Origin: Xiphophorus maculatus
Taxonomy: Eukaryota > Chordata > Actinopteri > Cyprinodontiformes > Poeciliidae
NCBI RefSeq assembly: GCF_002775205.1
Contig: NC_036461.1
Coordinates: 11,569,015-11,633,014, forward strand
Length of the DNA: 64,000 nt
Reading direction: 5' to 3'
Shown here piece by piece: positions 1-13,260 of the stretch. Under the pieces are notes generated by a model. That model saw only the letters and a list, made by a program, of their open reading frames with translations, searched no databases and was not told the origin of the DNA. The translations under genes and the position numbers were made by a program. How positions within the stretch are numbered: the first letter of the stretch is position 1; each line of letters begins with the position of its first letter.

Positions 1-24
1 TTTGTTAATTTTTCCTCTCACTCT

Positions 25-140
25 CTGCCTACCCACTCTCCTTCTCAGCTGTTAATCATTTCCTCATTTGCCCCTACCAGCTCCTTTTCCCAACTGCAGG
101 TCCACTCCCCCCTGAGGTGTATTTAAACTTTACTTTTACA
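25..140 (+). repeat. Decayed interspersed repeat module (CAGCTGT / GTATTTAAAC type)
   Basis: A pyrimidine-rich stretch with CAGCTGTTAATCATTTCC, a second CCAACTGCAGG, then GTGTATTTAAAC. Similar arrangements recur in this window near 4015-4110 and 37115-37330, which is why I call it a repeat. The family is not identified. Confidence 0.35.
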
Positions 141-584
141 TTGTTTTCCACTGGCACTTTCAGTTGCACTCCACTTGTCTTCAGGTATCCTGTTTTCTTA
201 CATTTCCACTTGTTTTCTCGCTTGTCATTAAATTATGTATTCCATGACAATCCGGTAATCCTGTCTGCAATTTGGTCCTGCTACAAACCAATCTTAACAT
301 AGACACCCATGCTGAGTCCATCCTCTCTCTCTAATGGACCCCCCTGCCTATAAGGTTAACCCCCCAAAAGGAGAGAGTACCTGGAAAAAAGCTGGTAAAA
401 TCCTCACTGCCATTTTAGGAGGTTCCAGTTTTACTAAATGCACTGAAAGCTCTCTCAGCCACCACTGGGAACCAGTCCATGAACTACACTGGTGACATAC
501 CAACTAGAAGCTAGGCCCCCCTAGTCCTACCTAGAATCTGAGGGTGAAGGCAGAGCACTCCCAAAACACCATGCCACTGAATAA
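141..584. other. Non-coding, nothing recognised
   Basis: No open frame, RNA gene or repeat that I can identify. Probably a continuation of the repeat to its left. Confidence 0.4.
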
Positions 585-1060
585 GTTAAGTTTATTTATA
601 AAGCATATTTTATGCAGAGTAGACTTGAACCAGAAGACCTGAGTGGTCTGGAAGATTTTTAGAGCAACAGCAGATCTTTAGTGTATTTTGGTGCTAAGCC
701 ATTCAGTGATTTATAAATTAACAACAGTATTTTAAAGTTTTTTGTCTGAGGTACAGAAAGTCTGACTTTAGATCTGGGATGATGTGATCTATCTTCCTGA
801 TTTTAGAGTGAACACAAGCAGCTGAGTTCTGGGTCAGTTGCAGCTGTTTGACTTTTTAGTCAAACTTGTGAAGTCACTGTTGTAGTAATCAGTTTGACTA
901 AAGAGAAATGCATAGATAATATTTTGTTAGACATTAGGCCTTAATCCAGGAAATGTTCTTCAGATGATAGAAGGCGGACTTTGTAATTGTCTTTGTGTCT
1001 CTGAAGGTTCAGGTCTGAGTCCATAACTTCACTCTGATCAGTAGTTTCCTCCTGTAATAA
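585..1060. repeat. Degenerate teleost interspersed repeat
   Basis: Begins with an AAGTTTATTTATAAAGCA-type end. It continues through phrases seen in a very common fish repeat: CCATTCAGTGATTTATAAA, GATGATGTGATC, CAGTTGCAGCTGTTTGACT, AAATGCATAGATAATATT and GATAGAAGGCGGACTTTGT. It has no coding capacity. The class (LINE tail or non-autonomous element) is not resolved. Confidence 0.55.
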
Positions 1061-4014
1061 TTCAAGCTGTGTGATAACTCTGGGATCATTCTTTTCTAAG
1101 TTAAAAAAATATTAATCTACTTTTGTTTTTGTTCATAGAAAGAAAGTTTATAGCACATCCATGCATTGATTTGTACTATGCATCTGCTCAGTGCTTGAAA
1201 AGGGTTCATAGTCTCCTGGTGACATTGTAATGTCAAATAAACAGTCAAATATTTTAAACTGCTGAGATAACATCTGCTGTTGAAAGCTATTGTTTGGTTT
1301 ATCACAATCCAATATTTTCTTGCCACTGAGACTTGGCAACAAGCAAGTGAGAGAGGAGAGACATTGACAACAGACCAAATCCATAATTTAAAAAATATTT
1401 GTAAAAATTCCAGGAGCTCTAAAATGTCTGAGTTTTAAGCTGTAGCTTTTGACCTTTAGTGACTGACAGATTATTAAAAGAATTTCCTTTTTAAATTAGA
1501 AATAAAACATAACAGGAAGAGAAAGTTTTCCATTTTATATTTTGCAGTCACAAAGAAATTTTCATGGTGAGACCAGATGTGGAAATCTGGTCTCACCAGG
1601 AAAGTCTTTATTGTCCGGATAATAAAAAAAGTGACTCGGGGGAATCTTTATGGGAGGACAATAAAATAATTCCAAGGTCAAATATTTATCTCCAATAACG
1701 GTAAAGTAACAAACTAAACAGATCAGGGCTTTGCTTCCCATTTTAAAGTTGCCAAAAATTTTTAAATAACATTTTACAGAGATCAAGAGATATGGATACT
1801 TTGTCATGGCACAGTATACTCCTCAGGTTATTTATTACAAGTTTATTGTTGTTGTGTGTCAGACCTTCATCCAGTTCCCTTTTGCTACTGTAGCTGCTTT
1901 CATTTTAATTTCATAATAAACCTAAACCTATTTGCATTGAATCCTTCTGTTTGGTAAACCATGACTGCAGGTTCCACCGTTCTATACCACAAACATTAGA
2001 AAACATTTAAGGAGTTATGTATCTTGGACCATGACATTAGATGAAGAGAAAAAAGTAAAAGAGCCCCTCTGACGACATGGTGGACATGATTAGTCCTAAT
2101 GTGCTTTTAATCTAGAATGGCAAAACATTTTAATCTCTGCAGCTTGCTTGTTTTCTTAATTAACAAAGCAGATCAATTGCAAAGTCCAAGATTACGTCTT
2201 TCACTGTTTGACATGCAGGTTTAAAAAAAATTAACTTTCTCCACTGTGACATAAGAAGCTGCTTTGTGTTTATTTAATCAGCTGTAAGAAGAAAGATTTT
2301 AACCATTTCAATTCAGTTTTGCTTTGTGTTCTGTGTGGGTGATCCATTTTAAGATTTGTAAGTGTGACAGTCACAAAAGGAAACATGCTTTAAAATACAA
2401 TGTTGTTATTATTATCAAGTAATTGAGTTTCAAATCCCCAAGATAGTTGCAGAGACTCAGCTTTTAATGTGTTACACCTTCACATTTGGAGCTCAGTTCC
2501 TGAGCTCTTCTTTCCAGTGTCTCAATTCGGCAAACATAGCCAGTTGGCTTTGAATTTAACTCTTGAAACAACATCTTGAACCTTTCATTTATCACTTTAC
2601 CCTCAAATATTTAAATTGCTTGTAATTGAATCTGTTTATTAACTGCAGAAATGCTCCAGTAATGATTGGTATATGTCCTCTTTTGACTTCAGTTGTCATG
2701 AGGTCACGTATGGCGTGTTTTTAGTCTTCCAGATGAGACTATTTAAAAAGCATCTGGCTTCGATACGAATCACCTCATCTATTCAGTAAATACTACTTGG
2801 TAAGTGTAGGTACATCATTTTTTTCCTATATTTTGTCTGTTTTCATGCTTTAAAAACCCTCTTAGACGCTTGTGCAAGAGAGGAACAGATGCAGATCAAT
2901 TTATTTGATGCAATATGGCATGAAGCTATATTGAATTTATGAGCCTTTGTGAAATGAGAACTGCTGAGTAACCTAGCCCCAGGAGTATTTGGTAAATTCA
3001 CCATTCATAATATTGGCAATGCAATTTTGCTCATACTGTGTAAGCAATGAGCAAAATATGAACTTTGACAGTGTTCTAATATAACTTCAAGACATTTTTT
3101 GTTCATAAAACCTTAAAAAACGCAGGGGTCTCATTTACAGAGGATTGCCTAGGATTCATACTTAAAGTGCACGTATGGCCAAAAGGCAGAAAATAATACT
3201 ATATTAAACAATGTCCTTTTTGAAGTGAGTGGCAAAGGTAATTTCATTGATTTTTAAATTTGAGCTGAATCATTAGGCTGAAACAAATAATCACAGACTC
3301 TTTATTTTACTGATTTTGTAAATATCAGTGTCATAATATTTCTAAAGTACATTAAAAATAAGTAAAGTTGACCAAAGTGCTTTACAAATCAAATAATATA
3401 AAACCAAACATACTTTTAAAAGTATTAAAACAATAAAAAGTAAAGTCTGATACAAATGACATGACACCACAGCAAGATCGCTCTGCCCAAGAGGAAGTAT
3501 AACTCAGCTAGAGCAAACCTCAGACAGACAAACACATTTATAATGGAAGGTTGTGATGCTCACATGCTTTACTTGAGATATTTGGTCAGGAATTTCTGCC
3601 TTTTCAGACAACTTTCAGGCAAAGAAGATAGGCAGAAAACTAAAAATCAAACAAATCATGCATCAGGTCCATGAAGTTATTTGAGGGAAACCACAGGGGT
3701 AGGAAGGCATCTTCTCTCTTGTAATATTTATTGATTGTCAGAAGTCAAGTTTCAATAAAGTTAAGCCTGTTGTTTGTTAAGAGTTAAATTTCTAGTCAGT
3801 AATACATTCATTTTACATTTTTCACATTTTGATTCTGATTCAGTTAGCTGTTGACAGATTAAATGGATCAATATTGTTAATTTTTGCAAGCTACTGAAAA
3901 TACCTTTCAATTTTAACTAATGTAACCCTACATGTTATTTTGTTGTATGAAGATTATTATATTTTTGTGAGGATTTAGTTTTTCTGTGTGTCAATTTAGT
4001 TCATCTGTTGTCTC
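1061..4014. other. Non-coding stretch, no gene seen
   Basis: AT-rich sequence with only short random frames. It holds a hairpin at 1565-1598 and, around 3340-3480, a scrap of the fish repeat end that reads GACCAAAGTGCTTTACA. I see no exon with splice sites and no RNA gene. Confidence 0.5.
1565..1598. repeat. Perfect 14-bp hairpin
   Basis: Arms TGGTGAGACCAGAT and ATCTGGTCTCACCA are exact reverse complements around a 6-nt loop. Function unknown; it may be the remains of a small palindromic element. Confidence 0.6.
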
Positions 4015-4110
4015 TGATTGCTCCCAGCTGTGTCTCGTGTTCCCTGATTACCCCTTATGTATTTAGTCCCACCTGTGTTCCCTGCTCCTTGTCGGATCCT
4101 TGTCATACTG
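4015..4110 (+). repeat. Second copy of the CAGCTGT / TATTTAG repeat module
   Basis: Reads CCCAGCTGTGTCTCGTGTTC, then GATTACCCCTTATGTATTTA, then TGTTCCCTGCTCCTTGTCGG. This resembles a common fish repeat and parallels the modules at 25-140 and 37115-37330. Confidence 0.4.
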
Positions 4111-4590
4111 TCTAGCTGTCTTACATTGTTTGTGGCAATAAGCTAAGACTTGGGTTTTCTTGCTGGAATACACCTTTTCAGTACTACCGCTGTGCAAAAA
4201 CCTCAACTTTGTGACAAACTCATAAATGTCAAGTGGCATTTCCATCGAAAGCATGTGCATAAGCCATTAATCAGCCCACAAATAAGCAAAAGAAAACAAC
4301 TATACTTTCTTAATTTACCGCAGTGAGTGAGCAACGTAGATTTATGGAGTAATTAAAGTCCAAAGAATGTGTTTGAATGGAAGCATGTGCTACTTACTGA
4401 GTAGTGTCTTTCAAGCAAAAAATAAATTTAATATAATGGCATGAAATATAGTGTTTTTCTATTCAAAACAAAATCACGCACTTATCACAATTTTGATCCA
4501 GCTTATGTTATCCGGGACTGATTTATTATGTTCCTATGTGCCATAGCAACATTCCAACATGACAGTGCCATCCTTGACTAAACATATAAA

Positions 4591-4947
4591 CTTTAAGAAA
4601 AACTTACATGATCTTGGCAAAAGTTTTTCCAAATCAACATGCATAATGGTTTATTTTCCAGCAGTTTTTTATTTTGAATTGTTGATTTTAATCTCCAGCC
4701 TTTATTTATTTTTAAGTGTTGATTTTCTGAAAACTTTAAATTTCAATTAGCAAGTATGGGAATTGAACCCATGACCTCTGCGTTATTAGCACCACGCTCT
4801 GACCAGCTGACCAAACCATCCATACAAAATGTTGCGTTTTCAACGATTTTTAAGAAAAACTGTCATGATCTTACCACAATAAAGATTTGACAAAGGTGCT
4901 CATATTCTAATGTTTTTTTTTTAAATCAACATGCATCATAGTTTAAT
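4591..4947. repeat. Pair of direct repeats flanking a tRNA-like sequence
   Basis: Block one (4591-4655) and block two (4850-4947) share TTTAAGAAAAACT followed by CATGATCTT, and then AAATCAACATGCAT followed by a GTTTA stretch. The second block carries an insertion between these parts. The tRNA-Ile-like relic lies between the two blocks. Confidence 0.5.
4748..4821 (-). pseudogene. tRNA-Ile(AAT)-like relic
   Basis: On the minus strand the sequence has a tRNA-Ile anticodon arm (TGGTGCTAATAACGCA, anticodon AAT), a near-perfect B box (GGGTTCAATTCCC) and a weaker D-loop match (GGTCAGCTGGTCAGAGC). The acceptor ends (GGATGGT and ACTTGCT) do not pair properly and the D stem is mismatched. It is therefore a tRNA pseudogene or the head of a tRNA-derived SINE, not a working tRNA gene. 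Confidence 0.55.
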
Positions 4948-4959
4948 TTAAACCCAAAA

Positions 4960-7889
4960 ATCAGACGAACTTGAATACACTCACACTTTTGAAAATGTTG
5001 TCTGTCTCACTAAGAGAAGCTATTTTGTTTCAGCTTTATTTTTTCCCACTTAAGAATAAATTTAATGAATTCTTAGTTTATATTTTTTTTATTTGCAGGC
5101 CTAACAAACATGAATCAATAGCAATGAAGAAAAGCCAGAGAACCAAAGCCGTTTAAAGTCTTTTCCTGATAGTAAAATTTTCTGGCATAAGAAAAACAAA
5201 AACGAACACCAAAGCTTCTTTATAAAGTCAAATCCAACATCCTTTAGTTTAACTTTGACAATTTCCTTTATAAATAGTTGAAGTACAAAATAAATTTAGT
5301 AATTATTCTTAACAGCAAAGAAAACGGAAGACAACAAGAAATATTTAGATTTCCTTCAGACTGCCCTCAGTGTGGTGTGTATTTGAAGAAAAAAAAAAAC
5401 ATTGGCAAGACTTTAGAGAGAAACGCATTATTTTAAGAGGAGATGAGTTTGGCTTCCAAAGACGAAACATTATCTTGTGTTCTCATAAAATTTTATGGCG
5501 CATGAAATTCAGAGCCCTTTATTTCAGAACAACTGCAGCATGGACGCAATAAGAGAGAGTGTTTCATGGCATAACAGTGCTGTAAGTTTTTTAGGACAGT
5601 TTGTGCATGACAGATATTATGTAAAAGCCATTTAGATGATGCTGAATATTTAAAAGAGGTGGAGATTATCTTTGTTGCTTACATAAAGCATTGGGATTAA
5701 GGAGCATGTAAAGCGAAACATTACCAGATTTTTTTTCTCTGCATCGCTATTAGCAAATGCTGTCACACCACTGGTGTCCTCCACTCATACTCAAAAAAGA
5801 GAGATTTTCTAACTAACTTTGAGTTGGTGTTTCCCCAAGAATGCTCCATAATGATGTATTCCCAACTTGTAAAGTCAGAGGCACCCTTAACTCATTATCC
5901 CAAATGAGTTGCATCAGTAAAGACAGGTTATAATAAAAGTGATTTCTCTGTTTTACCACAAAAACCCCAGTACACCCAATGCACTCCTATCTTTGGCAAA
6001 AAATTGATTTTCTGAGACCAGAAATCCTAATCTCTGAGAGATTAGGAGATCTCAGACATCAGAGAGTCGGAGACCAGCCAAATTCCTGTAAATTTGGTTT
6101 ACAGAAAAAAACAAATTTATTTAATGTAGCCACCTTCATTGCTTGTGACCAACTGCAAATGGAAATGCAAATCCTGAAATTTACATAAAATGCCAATATA
6201 AATAAAACGTGTAGTCAACGAGACAAAATCAGAAATATTTTAGCTTTTTCTAGGTGTTGTACCTCAGCAAGGCTTAGTACACAATTTTATCAGGCAATTC
6301 ATGTTTTATGTCATGAAGATAAGATTTAGCAAAAATACAGCACAGCAGACAGTCCATGTAAGAATCAAAGACGGTGTTTTAAACACACAGATTATTACAA
6401 ACCTAACTCATCAGAATAAGCACACATAAACAAAAATATCCATCCTCTATTTTCATCAGGTGATTGTTCCAATATGATGATTGTCCCAATATTTCAATTA
6501 ATCAAGGAAGTTTATTTCCAATACATGTGGAAATAAAAGAATCTACAAAAATGGAACTAGGTAAATATTACACAACCTTTTTTCCTCTTTTTTTTTTTTA
6601 TTCCAGCTTTCAGTTGAACCTCTACACAAAACCAAAATTCTTGGTTTTATTTGCTGGCAGGAGCTTTTGTTTAAGGATTTGTTTAGAAGAATATAGTGGC
6701 ACATAGGTGTTGGCTGTGAGGAGGCGCTGGTCGTCTATATTTGCAAATATAGATATGTAAATAGTCAGTTCCATCACTGGTAAGCAAATATAAGTGTGCA
6801 GATGTGAACCCATGTTATTATAATGTACATGAGTTGTGTACACTGTAATCAACAGACATTCCAGCAATCATTTTTCAAGCTCATTCCCAGCTGCAAGGGT
6901 AGATCAGTCTTTTTTGTGGGATGGCCACATCCTCATGGGGACAAGCTGTTAAAACTCACAAGATGATTGGCACCCAGCAATCAAGAAAGCCTGGGGGCCC
7001 AGTCGTTGTGCCTGGTTCCAAAAATAAATGCATGAAGCCCAGCTGGGGGACATGGTGAATAAATGGAAAGTTTTGCAGGAAAGCCCACTACATGATAAGC
7101 ATCTGGTGATTTCAAGTAAGGAAACCAGTAATTACATGCAGGCTTTAATTAAAAGTTCAGTTTGGTTTCTCGACCATTGACAGGATGACACCTGCATGTT
7201 ACACGGATGTACTGTAGTTTACTTTTAACATCACTTCATACATCTCTGTCAACACAGGGAACCTGAAAGTGTTTTATTCTGTGCCAAATACTTTGTAGCA
7301 TACATATTAAACATCCTGAAGAAAATGTGTAGTAACATCAGCTAGCTGCATCTTCCCAAATCTTGGATCTGACCTTCCTGTGATCTCTCTGCCGTTCATT
7401 CCACTGGCTGTAAAAACGATGCAACATGTCAGCTTTTGGATTAAAGGAACTCCCTCTCTGAAGGCATCTTCTTAATGAGTTAACATCCCCACAGATCTAC
7501 TTCTTTTAAGTTCCAGTTGTGGCTGTAAAACAACAAAACATCTTGTATAAAGCATCTTTGAACTTGGATGGATTTTATACTGACTACAGCTGCACAAAGC
7601 AGACATGGAAGCATCTCGACTTGTGTTTGACTATTTTTACAGGTATCTTTACAAGTGCTGCAAACCAGATGCACTGCCAACAAAATCCAACAAGGGTTTA
7701 ATTACAGATTCTCCCCACAAGACGGATTGTCAGAACAAGCTTATGCCATGAATGAAAAGAATTTTAATGTCTTTCAGGAAACTGAGGATTTTTTTTCTTC
7801 TCCCATAAAGTAGTATTTAATTGTCTATTAAACATCCTGAGGTGGTTAAGACATAGATCTTTAACTATTTCAATATGTTGTACGTTCAG
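4960..7889. other. Non-coding stretch, no gene seen
   Basis: AT-rich with only short random frames. The one structured item is a small perfect palindrome at 6025-6047 (arms TCCTAATCTC and GAGATTAGGA, 3-nt loop). Confidence 0.5.
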
Positions 7890-8065
7890 TACCTTCCTCC
7901 ATGGGGTTGCCACAGTACGGGAGCCCCCCCAAGCTACAGCACAGCTGTGTGCACATGGATGTGACTGATGTTTTATACCCAATGCTCTTCCTGATGGAAA
8001 CCCACTGATTATCCCAGGGTAGAAACAGGATTTAAACCAGGAATCTCCAGGGATGAAGCCAGATA
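7890..8065 (+). repeat. Fish interspersed repeat (ATGGGGTTGCCACAG / CTTCCTGATG type)
   Basis: Contains CCATGGGGTTGCCACAGTA, CACATGGATGTGACTGATG, TTTTATACCCAATGCTCTTC and CTGATGGAAACCCA. This is the order seen in a common fish repeat whose consensus reads roughly GGGTCGCCACAG ... CGGATGCCCTTCCTGACGC. Recognised from memory and diverged. Confidence 0.55.
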
Positions 8066-8199
8066 TTCCACCGCCACTCTCTCGCCCACTTAATCACGAG
8101 ACACTTTAGAAAAACTCTGATGTGTTACAAAAAGGGAAGCTCTTTGCTTACTGAGTGTCCCTTTGCTCATAAGATTAAGATCAGGACCAAAAGTATAAC

Positions 8200-8470
8200 A
8201 TCTAAAATGAGTGATTGAAAGAGCTTCTTCAGAAGGGCTGTTGGACTCAGCTTTAGAGATGAAATGAGGAAACTGCCAATTGAAGTCACTCCTCCGCTTC
8301 AAAGGAGACACTAAGGAGTTTCAGGAATATGATCAGTCCTGCCTGAAGAGGTTTTCTGGGTATCCCAATGGAAGGACTCCCAGAATCTGCTGGAGGAATT
8401 AGATACTACATCCAACCTTGGACACTGACCCAACTCAAATCAGCAGAAGGCAATGGATGGATTTATTTCT
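8200..8470 (+). mobile_element. Degenerate LINE ORF2 C-terminal tail
   Basis: The plus strand reads in the order typical of the end of a fish non-LTR retrotransposon: CTCCGCTTCAAAGGAGACAC, a GTTTCAGGAATATGATCA segment, GAAGAGGTTTTCTGGGTATC, GGAAGGACTCCCAGAATCTG, CTGGAGGAATTAGATACTAC, then an AATGGATGGATTT tail. Frames are broken. A second copy of the same family lies at 33340-33480. Confidence 0.5.
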
Positions 8471-11400
8471 CGATTTCCATTACACTTTGCAGTATGCTTG
8501 TGACTGGTCATGTCTGCATGTTTTTAAAAGGACAATCCAGCCTGTTCTAAACGTATATTATATTTTTCTTAATAGAAAAATAATTTTATGTCCCAGTTTA
8601 AGGTTTAGAATCTGATGACTTTCTTTACATGAGGAGTTCTCCACAAGTGCATTGCTTCTAATATGCACTTGCAGATGAATGCATGTCCACATACAGAGAA
8701 ACAAAGGCTTTTAAATGAGACGGAGTGAAGCTCTGCAGGAAGAAGAATTGCAATGAAGACTGGATCAGTTAATTTCTCTGATCAAACTTCTTCTCTGTTG
8801 TTTGAAACATCTGGAAATCCACTTATCTGAAGAAGAAATGATGACAACTAACTCATATCTTATGTTGCCAACAAAAAGGCACACAGATGAAATCCATAAA
8901 TTGGAGTGTTTTTTGTCCAAAGGAGTGAACTTACTTCCAGTTATGCCATGTTATGAGTTATGAATGGGATCAAAATTATTTTAGGGCAACCTCTCCAAAT
9001 GAGTCACAAGGAAAAGGGGAACATAAACTGAGTCACATATATTAACAATGAAACGTTGTTCCCCTCACCAGGAAACAAAAAGGTTAACAACTGGTTATTT
9101 CTCACAAATTCAACACTGTGATCAACTTTAAACACTAGTTAGATAATAGTGAGTCTCCATCAGTCTGACTTTGGTCCAGGAATTGCTATGAAGTATATCA
9201 GAGCAACTTGTAGACGTTAGAAAGAAGGAACACAGCCCAACACATTGACTCTTCACCTAAAAATTGGGGTTGGTTTGCTCATATAGTTAGGCTCAAAATT
9301 ATCTGTATCCCAAGCAGATTTTGATTTACTTGTTTTTACTTGTAAGAAATTACACATTCATCTTCCAATAGATATTAAGCCAAAGGGTATTATTTCAGAA
9401 AATCACTTATCTTGTCTAAGGTATTTTAAATCATTTTCAATAATTAATCTACAAGTCTTTATTTGCAATATTTCTTATAACTTTTTGTCTGTTTCCAATT
9501 TTATTTTTGACTTGCAATGACCTCCAAGCTCCACATTCAACTCTTGATGCTGGCTGGGCCTCTCCAGAACATTAATATTACTTTCAGTGAGAAGAAACAT
9601 GTCAGTCAAATAAAAATATTACTGTATATCTACCAGGATAATAAATAATTTTGATAACATTTAATGCCTTTAAAACAAACCAATTTAGTTGCTAAACCTG
9701 TTAATATGCTGTAGTAGTGAAGCACATTTTCTCTGTAAATGTGATTCTCCTATTAAGGTTGAAAGCAAAGTTCTCAAAACATTTTTCTTTCTTGGAGAAA
9801 ATGCTTTTGAATCTATTTTTGTTTGGATTGAGGGGTATTTCAAACACCAAAAACAAAATGTCCAATACAGATAAAAGGAAATTAATTACATGCCACTTTA
9901 AATGTGGGATCTCATTAGGGGTTTTCATTTTGCCTTGATTTCCCCAAGCAGGCAGTCCAATCCCTGGTGTTATCAGTCATCTGTTTGCAGTTATTTGTCC
10001 TTCAGGTTTCAGGAAATGCTCAGAGCAACCTTTACCTTGATCTTAAATTGTCCTCCGTTCTCACATTCGCAAAATGTGTTAGAATTCCAGAGGAAGAAAA
10101 GTATTTTGTTTGGCACAAATATACTTCAAATATATAAAAGTGAGTGTGGAGTTTATGAATTCAGAAAACATTTCAAGCTGTTTTTGGTATGAATTAGAAA
10201 CTTCTTCCATTCCTGCAGACTGCTGAGTTACAACACACAGACCTGCTGAGCTGCAGATACCAGGCACTGCAGCTGTCTCCAAGATAATGAGCAACAGCCG
10301 TTGTACTCTGCTGATCGCTGGTTGGAAACTGAATTTCTGCCTAAAGCTGTAAGCAAGCAGACATTAATTCTTACCAACACTAGGAGTATTTCAGTTTTGG
10401 ATCCATGGGGGAAAGGTACTGTCAGGCATAACTTAGTAAAATAAGGATGAACAGGAAAGCTGACAAATCTCAGCTTTATTTCCCAGAATGCTTCCTTTTC
10501 CTAAACACATCTTACGTAAATACACCAAAAGTAAGGCCAGAGGGGAAAAGGGAAAAGCAAAGGACGATGAACATCTGTAGCTTTTAACAGTCCACTGGAA
10601 AATATGCCGATCACTGTTGTTTGTTCTTTGAGCCAGTGATTTCTGACTGAAATTTCTTACAGAGAGAAGTAAAGTTTTATGCACATTTGTTTAGAAAATA
10701 TCTCCTTAGCAGAACTAAGCCAGTCAAAATTCTTATTCAACATAATAAATGCTCCTGCAGTGTTACACAAATCTACAGGGAACAACCTGTGCAGCACATG
10801 CAAAAAACTGCATGGACTGAGTGAGCTTGGCTCAGATTAAAATGTGTAAGAATGGTAAAAAAATCTCAGTTTGATCAGGCTTGACTGCTGGCTGAACACT
10901 GCTGAGGTGTGCAGGGTGTTTTGATAAGTGATAAGTGACATAATGCCCACAGCCAGAGGCGGATTATATTTCTCACACATCTGCAAAAAGTCTTTCAGAC
11001 ACTCACGCACATTTTGTGCGTCCCCAGGCTCCCGGACCATTAAGGCCAGCCAAGCTCAGACATCTATTTGTCTTGGGCTCACCTCATTATGAATGTTATA
11101 TTAAATATAATCACCTGAGCATAGATGATGATTTTATGACTTTCAATCATAATGAAAAACAAATCTGCTTGACTCTCTGCCTTGTGGAAAACTACCCCAA
11201 TAAGCCACTGACCATAGAAGATCAAAAAAAAATATTGAGGTTGTTCTGGAAAAAAAATAGTTGATGTTTTATGTAATGCGCAAACTTGTATTTCACTTGA
11301 AACTAAATAAACAGACACTGAAAACAAATGTTTTTTGTTATTTTTGCCATTTATTATGATTGGTTATGGAGAGTGTTTAGTTCTAAATGAAATGCGTTTA

Positions 11401-13124
11401 TACGAGCATTAATATATTAATAAATAGGAAATACCCCGAATAAATAAATTTACCCTTTTCATAAAATCTCAAAACATTCCTGAACGATGATGTTACCCCC
11501 ATTATATTCACCATGAGGATGATCTTTAGAGTGATGCTGAGTTTTAGTTTATTGAATATATTATTATTTATTGAATATAGGCTGAAAAGTTAAATATTGA
11601 TCTTACATAGCCAGAGCATCTTCTTTTACATGAGATGTTCCTTGATGGCTTTTGGCAAACTGTTTTTTTTTTGTTTGTTTGTTTTTTTGTCAAACTATCT
11701 TAAAGGTCATATTTGTGCAGTGCACCACTAATGGTTGTCCAGTCATCAGATTTCGCCTTCTGAGACATAGATTTCTGCTGATACTGTGAGATTCTTCTCT
11801 AATCTTTTTTTTCTTTCTTTCTTTTTTTTTTTTTTGCCCAGCCTGTGAGGTGGGTGACCATGTCATGGTAGGTTTGCAGTTGTGTCTCCTTCTGCCAGAT
11901 TTGAAATACGGCTCATTGATCAACCAGTTAGGTAAATGTGCCAGTGTTGGCCACAGAGGTGATTTTTCTTGGAATTTACATATTAATATTAAAGTAGATG
12001 AGGCTAGAGATGGATGTTTCTATTGTTTCTAGAACGTATATGTAAGGAGCCTTACAGTTTCCTCATACTTCATTATTATGTGTTTTGTGTTTATCTTGTA
12101 AATTCCTAAAAAGATACACTATATTTTGTGTTTGTACAATTTCAAAATGTTCCTTAAAGGAGCTTTACGCAAACAGAACAAATCAATTGTCTTTGTATCA
12201 ACAACTCCAAATATGGAGAAAAGATTTGGAGGAACAATCTTAGAAATATTGTTTGGTGAAACAGTTCACAGCAGCATGAGACAATATGTTAAGGACAACA
12301 GCAAGTATTGTGTGACACAAGAAACTTTGGGGGGGGTTGTATTTGCTATGTCATCAAAATACGGGAATACAATTTTAAAAACACACGTAGAACATTTTGT
12401 AAGGACAGAACAATCCAAAAACCAAAAAATGACTTTTATGTATCCCGAAAATATTTTCCTTTCTCCGCCTTTTTGGCTTTTGTTTTTGGGACTTTCTGCT
12501 TATCAAGTACATTTACCAGTCATGCTTCAGCTTAATCTAAAATCCAGTTGAGGTGTTTCCAGTGTTTTCTCAAAGCCTCAAACAAACCTCCAGGAAATAC
12601 AAGCCTTCCCATAAACCGCAGGACAGAAGAACGGAGAAAAATGTTTCAGCACATGTCTAGTTCAGGATAGGGAGAATGGGTCAGCCACTTATAAATGTTT
12701 GTCTTAGCTTGTCATGATCTTTGCGATTTTGCTATGTTCTTTGTTTATAGATTTTAGTGTTGTTATTGCCATATGGTGCGGTCATCTGTCACGCTCAGTG
12801 GCAACAGCCCTTCCCTTTCCCAAAAATCTGGTGCTTACAAAGTTTTGTTTGAAGATTTTCAGATTATTTTCTACAATTTAGTGATTCAATTTTTGGTTGG
12901 TCTTCTCAAATTTGTGGTTACAACAAAATGTAGAGAAGTGGAAGAGTATTGAACACTTTTTTGAGACACTGGAGTGTTCATTGAACCATTCAGGGAACCT
13001 TATAGGACCTTATACATTAGTTCACCAGAAAAGGTTGAAAAAAATTGACAAGGTCCCTATCTTAAATTTAGATAATAGTTTTCTGAATTTCATCATACTT
13101 TGAAGAACTTAAAGGTTATTTTTC
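8471..13124. other. Non-coding stretch, no gene seen
   Basis: Long AT-rich interval with scattered short frames. The longest (12126-12551, 141 codons) has no family signature and no splice context, so it is not called as a gene. Poly-T and pyrimidine runs occur near 11665-11690 and 11805-11836. Confidence 0.45.
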
Positions 13125-13260
13125 CAAAACTTAAAGGTTACTTTACTAGAATGTAAAGTACATGTCTGGTTCAGGATACTTTACATTCTGGTAAAGTAAT
13201 GTTACTTTACCAGAATGTAAAGGTAAAGTAACATTATAACATTACCTTTACTTTCCTCGA
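13125..13260. repeat. Cluster of inverted copies of a TTACTTTACCAGAATGTAAAG unit
   Basis: The unit TTACTTTAC(T/C)AGAATGTAAAG appears at about 13139, in reverse complement at about 13178 (TACTTTACATTCTGGTAAAG), and again forward at about 13203. Another GGTAAAGTAACATTA / TAACATTACCTTTAC pair follows. The tract can fold into alternative hairpins. Its class is unknown; a foldback or MITE remnant is likely. Confidence 0.6.

Noticed and set aside
4748..4821. Functional tRNA-Ile gene
   Set aside because: The acceptor stem does not pair and the D stem is mismatched, so it is listed only as a relic.
12126..12551. 141-codon open frame on the plus strand
   Set aside because: No family motif, codon use like the surrounding AT-rich DNA, no splice or promoter context. 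Frames of this length occur by chance over 64 kb.
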